Of a stretch of 10,544 bases of DNA, positions 6,781 to 10,544 are shown piece by piece. A model generated the notes under the pieces. It was not told where the DNA came from and searched no databases. It saw nothing but the letters and a program-made list of their open reading frames with translations. A program made the position numbers and the translations under genes. Position 1 is the first letter of the stretch; each line of letters begins with the position of its first letter. This DNA comes from Candidatus Gerdarchaeota archaeon (GTDB lineage Archaea > Asgardarchaeota > Heimdallarchaeia > JABLTI01): NCBI GenBank assembly GCA_016840945.1, contig JAEORJ010000281.1, positions 1-10,544 of the forward strand. The letters run 5' to 3'.

Positions 6781-9639
6781 TTGACAACAGAGGAAAATGG
6801 TAGTGAATTTAGTATTTCAAAAAGAAAAATTTTCTCTATCTTTTTAAAAACTGGTCAAAAAAGACTAGCGCTATCTATCCTATCAGGTTTATTGATTTTC
6901 CTCACTATAACAACTCTTTGTATGGTTGTTTATAAACACCGTTTTCAAGTTTTTCGTGAACTAAATGATGAAATTAATTGGTTTGATGATGGTTCTATTA
7001 GCGCTAAAACAACCAATTACCCCTATACTGGTTATGAATTTTATGAAGATATAATGAATGATTTCACAAATGAATTTGCTAATCTATTGGAAGATCGAGT
7101 AACAGAATTAAAAATTATTAGAAATTGTTCGGCTATTGGTAGTCAATTTTTCTATCATACAACAGAACCAACAAATCCTTGGGATGATTATCAAATAATT
7201 GCTCCACAAGATGATATATATGAATTATTTGAAAATGCAATAATAGAAGGTCGAATGCCTCGAAATGAAACTGAAATACTTCATTTTGAAAATGAAAATT
7301 ACCCTTTTACTGTTAATGAAATAATAAATCTAAAAGGTTCTGAAGATTCATTTTCTATAGGAATTAATTTCACTATTGTTGGAATCATTGGTAAAGATAA
7401 TATATATGATATCTTGCGCGATGTAAATCTATCTACTGATTTATTTGAATACGAATTTGAAACTGTTGGACTTTATAATTATATAAAAAGAGGAGTGTTT
7501 TTCGCTAATTTTACCAGTTTGCACACAATAATGAATACTATAGATGATTATTTTGGCCATATTGATTATCTGGCAGATTTTGATTATGATCTTCTAAGTT
7601 TTAAATTAAGCAAACTAAAGAATTATCTTAATTTGTATGGTAGAAGTCATTTGATTGCAAATTCAGATATTACCCACATCTACATTGAAATGGGGGCTGA
7701 GCTAAGAATTTTTATTTTGCAATTTAATGATTACTGGTCAATTAAATTTTCAAATATCATTAAAATAAATTCACCACTTTTTATTGTCTTAGGAATAACG
7801 AGCCTGGTTTCATTGAATATTGGTTCAAAAGAACTTGAGCAAGTATTTCGAAAAATGAAACTTTATGGATTAAATTATAATTTAATTCGTCAAATGGTTC
7901 TTTTGGAGAATTTAATAACAACAGGAATTAGTTTTCTTTTTGGTGTATCAATAGGCTTGTTCACTAATTATCTTATATCGAGAGATGTTATTGATCTTGC
8001 TGATCATTATTATGTTGAGTTCCTTAAGGAACCATTATTTTTTGTTGCCATTATTGCGTTCTTTGTAGGGTTCTTTTTGCTTAGTTTCTTAATACCACTA
8101 AATATCGCTAAACAAAGTACTAAAGATCCTTCTGAAGAATTTAAAAGGAAAAGAAGAAAAATGCAAGCAATTCTGTCGACAAATGAATTCAGATTATTTA
8201 CAATTGCTCTTGGAATAACAGTAGTTTCTGTTACATTGTATCTTTTATATATCTTAGTTGGGCCAGAACAATCACTGTTTACAAATTATACTTATCAGAT
8301 TATTTTATGGTGTTTGATTACATTCAGTATTGCTTTCACAGCAATTTTTGTCATGTTGTTAATTGCTAGATTAATTGCTTGGTTATTTTCGTTGATTAGT
8401 GAAAAAATTTGGTCCAAACAAATGTCTATTTTTACAATAATTTTGAAACATATGACTGACAATAGAAATATTTTCCAACTTCTCATGTTGAGCACAATGA
8501 TTATTGGAATTACTACTTTACCAAGTTTATCTATGAAATATTCTATACCCGACCATTTACAAGAAGAGGCATTATTATCAACTGGTTATTGTAATTTGAT
8601 TGTTAGAGATTTTATTGATCCCGAAAATGAATTAGATGTTGTTCTGGAAAATATGACTGAAATAGCTGATTTTACTGAAGTGGTCGCTTATACTTTTTCA
8701 AATGATAATTCTTATTTTGAATACCTATTACCTTTTGAAATAAATGTATTATCACTGGAGAATCCTACAAAATTTGTTGAAGTGATTGATCAATCATATT
8801 TTAATAAATCAAAAATCAGTCAAAACGATGTCTTATCTTTAAACATCCTCTATAATGTATTGTTTAATAATGAATATGTAAATAGAAATCACTTTGAAAT
8901 CAACCAATCAATATCATTTGCTTCCCATTACACAGAACTTCAAGCATCATTTAAATTAATTAATTCTTATGAAACATTTCCATTATCCTATCGTTCTGTT
9001 AAACCACTGTTCTATAATATTGATGTTTTCTCATTGGTTGCTAGTACAGAAACAGTTGATTATTTGATAGGCAGACTGGATTATAAGACCTCTATTTATG
9101 GTGAAACTATTAAACTCATTAAACCACAAAACGAGAGTGTAATACCAGCAATTAAAGAGAAGTTATCAGAGTATAATGTTGAAGCTACTTCTTTAGATGA
9201 TTACTACAATTTATTATTAAATGAAGTTGATGAGTTTTCAATAAATAATATCATTTTCTTTTCAATATTAGGGATTTTAAGTTTAATATTTGTGAGTTAT
9301 TTTACTGGTAAAAAAATATTCGAAGATCGCATTCGAATTATTGAGATATTGTATCGAGCTGGTGTTAAGAGAAGACAAATCATTGGATATTTTGGTTTAG
9401 AATTATTTCTAGTAAACATCTTTCCTTTAATATTAACAGTAGCATTATCATTTCCATTACTGAATTATCTAGGGGATTCTTATCTTAACATAAGAGAATG
9501 GTATCATGATTACAATCCGATTTTCCCTGCTTGGGTTGTTGTAATTGTAATGTTTCTAATATTAATTTTAGCTGCGCTAGGTTGGTGGATAGCAATGATT
9601 CCATTAATCTATAAATATCGACCAATAAAACAGGAGTAG
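6781..9639 (+). CDS. FtsX/LolC/MacB-type ABC transporter permease, double-length (copy 2)
   Basis: This 952-residue paralogue of the 2176-5028 permease has the same order of parts. Predicted helices lie at about 29-51, 330-349, 374-399, 417-442, 472-492, 506-530, 562-583, 823-842, 870-892 and 916-940. Extracytoplasmic domains span about 52-329 and 584-822. The coupling segments are FRKMKLYGLNYNLIRQM and IEILYRAGVKRRQII. The membrane and cytosolic parts match copy 1 closely: 37 of 55 residues are identical in the stretch starting at Gly25. The extracytoplasmic domains differ much more, especially the middle of domain 2, which suggests different substrates or partners. I chose the TTG at 6781 over an in-frame TTG at 6757. 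It gives a gap-free match to copy 1, with Phe at residue 18 and Asn-Cys-Ser at 115-117 in both. It has an AGAGG 12 bases upstream, and the longer form would read through the inverted repeat. The ATPase gene follows 6 bases after the stop. Confidence 0.92.
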   Translation: MTTEENGSEFSISKRKIFSIFLKTGQKRLALSILSGLLIFLTITTLCMVVYKHRFQVFRELNDEINWFDDGSISAKTTNYPYTGYEFYEDIMNDFTNEFANLLEDRVTELKIIRNCSAIGSQFFYHTTEPTNPWDDYQIIAPQDDIYELFENAIIEGRMPRNETEILHFENENYPFTVNEIINLKGSEDSFSIGINFTIVGIIGKDNIYDILRDVNLSTDLFEYEFETVGLYNYIKRGVFFANFTSLHTIMNTIDDYFGHIDYLADFDYDLLSFKLSKLKNYLNLYGRSHLIANSDITHIYIEMGAELRIFILQFNDYWSIKFSNIIKINSPLFIVLGITSLVSLNIGSKELEQVFRKMKLYGLNYNLIRQMVLLENLITTGISFLFGVSIGLFTNYLISRDVIDLADHYYVEFLKEPLFFVAIIAFFVGFFLLSFLIPLNIAKQSTKDPSEEFKRKRRKMQAILSTNEFRLFTIALGITVVSVTLYLLYILVGPEQSLFTNYTYQIILWCLITFSIAFTAIFVMLLIARLIAWLFSLISEKIWSKQMSIFTIILKHMTDNRNIFQLLMLSTMIIGITTLPSLSMKYSIPDHLQEEALLSTGYCNLIVRDFIDPENELDVVLENMTEIADFTEVVAYTFSNDNSYFEYLLPFEINVLSLENPTKFVEVIDQSYFNKSKISQNDVLSLNILYNVLFNNEYVNRNHFEINQSISFASHYTELQASFKLINSYETFPLSYRSVKPLFYNIDVFSLVASTETVDYLIGRLDYKTSIYGETIKLIKPQNESVIPAIKEKLSEYNVEATSLDDYYNLLLNEVDEFSINNIIFFSILGILSLIFVSYFTGKKIFEDRIRIIEILYRAGVKRRQIIGYFGLELFLVNIFPLILTVALSFPLLNYLGDSYLNIREWYHDYNPIFPAWVVVIVMFLILILAALGWWIAMIPLIYKYRPIKQE
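9632..9636 (+). promoter_or_regulatory. Ribosome-binding site of ATPase 2 inside the permease 3' end
   Basis: AGGAG, from the final CAG GAG codons of permease 2, lies 9 bases before the GTG at 9646 and directly before the TAG stop. It supports GTG as the start and mirrors 5021-5025. Confidence 0.75.
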
Positions 9640-9645
9640 AAAAAA

Positions 9646-10544
9646 GTGATAGAATGTACTGACCTAATTAAAATCTACTCAGACGAGCAAACAAATACTC
9701 GAGTTGCAGCTTTACGTGGTATAGATTTGAATATCAAGAAAGGTGAATTAGTATCAATAGTTGGACCATCTGGTTCAGGCAAAACTACATTAATAAAAAT
9801 AATTGCTGGGATTGAATCAATATCAAGTGGCAAAATAATAGTTGATGGTTTGGAATTGAATAAATTAACAAGTAATGAATTACTCAATTATAGATTACGA
9901 ACAATTGGTATGGTTCAGCAATTTCCTGAGAAAACTTTGTTTTTATCAGGAACAGTTTTTGACAATTTAACTTTTGCTTCAAGCCTACATTCAAAGAATT
10001 ATGAGAAGAACAAGGAACAAAATCAACAATTAATGGAAACGCTTGGGATCAGTCATTTAGCTCATAGAAAAGTAAACACATTATCAGGAGGGGAATTGAT
10101 TCGTACATCAATTGCTTGTGCTCTTGCAAAAAAGACTAAGGTAATCTTATGTGACGAACCAACAGGACAACTAGATTCAGCTAATACTGAAATTGTAAAA
10201 AATATACTTAGAAAAATAACTTATGATTTCAAAACCACAGTATTAGTTGTTACACATGATTTACGATTTCTCAAAGATGTTGATCGAACTTGTGAAATTC
10301 ATAGTGGACGTGTAAGCTCATTATACAGTGGTGATTCTTTTGAAGAAACTACTTCAGATGATTTCCCTCTAGGATTTTTAGCTCAAGTAGATTCCACACA
10401 AAGTGTTAGGATACCTGATAAAGTCTATAAATTTTTAAAATTAAATGATAACGTTAGATTTTTCATAAATAAAGATTCATCTGTTGTTCTTAAGCACCCA
10501 GAAGGTATTCCACCACAAACAATTGATATTTCAAAACATAAAAA
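9646..10544 (+). CDS. ABC transporter ATPase, dual-domain type (copy 2), 3'-truncated by the window edge
   Basis: This paralogue of the ATPase at 5036-6694 presumably energises permease 2. It starts at GTG 9646, six bases after the permease stop. The translation opens MIEC-D-IKIYSDE as in copy 1. The next in-frame ATG (9910) lies well past the Walker A motif, so GTG is the likely start. The visible 299 residues contain a complete first ATPase domain, numbered as in copy 1: Walker A GPSGSGKTT (40-48), Q-loop Gln92, signature LSGGE (146-150), Walker B VILCDE (166-171), D-loop LDS and His204. The AbrB/SpoVT-like segment follows at 244-286. No insertion or deletion relative to copy 1 is seen through residue 287. 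The frame is still open at the last base, about where copy 1 has a linker before its second ATPase domain. A full protein of about 550 residues is therefore expected, but the second domain is inferred and not seen. Confidence 0.93.
   Translation, partial: MIECTDLIKIYSDEQTNTRVAALRGIDLNIKKGELVSIVGPSGSGKTTLIKIIAGIESISSGKIIVDGLELNKLTSNELLNYRLRTIGMVQQFPEKTLFLSGTVFDNLTFASSLHSKNYEKNKEQNQQLMETLGISHLAHRKVNTLSGGELIRTSIACALAKKTKVILCDEPTGQLDSANTEIVKNILRKITYDFKTTVLVVTHDLRFLKDVDRTCEIHSGRVSSLYSGDSFEETTSDDFPLGFLAQVDSTQSVRIPDKVYKFLKLNDNVRFFINKDSSVVLKHPEGIPPQTIDISKHK
10375..10503 (+). other. AbrB/SpoVT-like segment in ATPase 2
   Basis: This is the counterpart of 5765-5893 at identical residue numbers (244-286). 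It keeps AQ-[IV]-DS-[ST]-QSVR-[LI]-PD and KHPEG, while the helix and last strands change only within hydrophobic or polar classes (DKVYKFLKL, VRFFIN, SVVLKHP). Conservation of length and core residues between diverged copies indicates a folded domain and not a loose linker. Confidence 0.45.

Larger units (their letters stand above)
2176..10544 (+). repeat. Ancient tandem duplication of the permease-ATPase cassette
   Basis: Two cassettes lie head to tail. Permease starts are 4605 bases apart (2176 and 6781) and ATPase starts 4610 bases apart (5036 and 9646), so gene order and lengths are almost unchanged. Protein similarity is high in membrane and ATPase parts, but DNA is diverged, including many synonymous third positions. 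The duplication is therefore old, with no sign of recent copying or gene conversion. Further copies may lie beyond the right edge. Confidence 0.85.

Noticed and set aside
8295..8495. Antisense open frame of 66 codons
   Set aside because: Opposite conserved membrane helices of permease 2; no start signal or motif.
2176..10544. Recent duplication or assembly artefact
   Set aside because: The copies differ at many residues and synonymous sites over their whole length, so they are distinct old paralogues.
1..10544. tRNA genes, CRISPR arrays, insertion sequences or defence genes
   Set aside because: No cloverleaf-like sequence, regular short repeats with spacers, transposase motifs or defence domains were seen on either strand.

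Overview
The window is AT-rich (roughly 70% A+T by eye) and every supported gene lies on the + strand. It opens inside a glutaminyl-tRNA synthetase gene (1-1545, 5' end missing). A small gene of unknown function follows (1608-2075), then two tandem copies of a two-gene ABC transporter cassette. Cassette 1 is a 950-residue permease (2176-5028) and a 552-residue ATPase with two nucleotide-binding domains (5036-6694). Cassette 2 is a 952-residue permease (6781-9639) and a second dual-domain ATPase that runs off the right edge (9646-10544+).

Host: there is no 16S rRNA gene or other decisive marker. The AT-richness, TATA-box-like and oligo-T signals between genes, mixed ATG/GTG/TTG starts, and very large FtsX-type permeases rich in N-X-S/T sequons suggest an archaeon. 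An Asgard-type (Lokiarchaeia/Heimdallarchaeia-like) genome is possible, but this is an inference and an unusual bacterium is not excluded. A glutaminyl-tRNA synthetase would be notable in an archaeon, because most archaea make Gln-tRNA(Gln) with the GatDE amidotransferase.

How the transporter genes work together: each permease has ten predicted membrane helices and two large extracytoplasmic domains, so one chain looks like a fused pair of FtsX/LolC/MacB-type half-permeases (the layout of E. coli YbbP). Each ATPase likewise fuses two nucleotide-binding domains. One permease plus one ATPase chain could therefore form a complete transporter. In both cassettes the ATPase ribosome-binding site lies in the last codons of the permease (CAG GAG, then stop), which points to coupled 1:1 expression. 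The spacer between cassettes (6695-6780) carries an oligo-T terminator candidate, a TATA-like element and a perfect 10-bp inverted repeat flanking it, so cassette 2 may be its own regulated unit.

The most unusual feature is a conserved segment of about 43 residues between the two nucleotide-binding domains. Its residue pattern resembles the AbrB/SpoVT swapped-hairpin fold. It is present in ATPase 1 and at identical residue numbers in ATPase 2. A domain of this kind inside an ABC ATPase is unexpected and is the best candidate for undescribed biology here.
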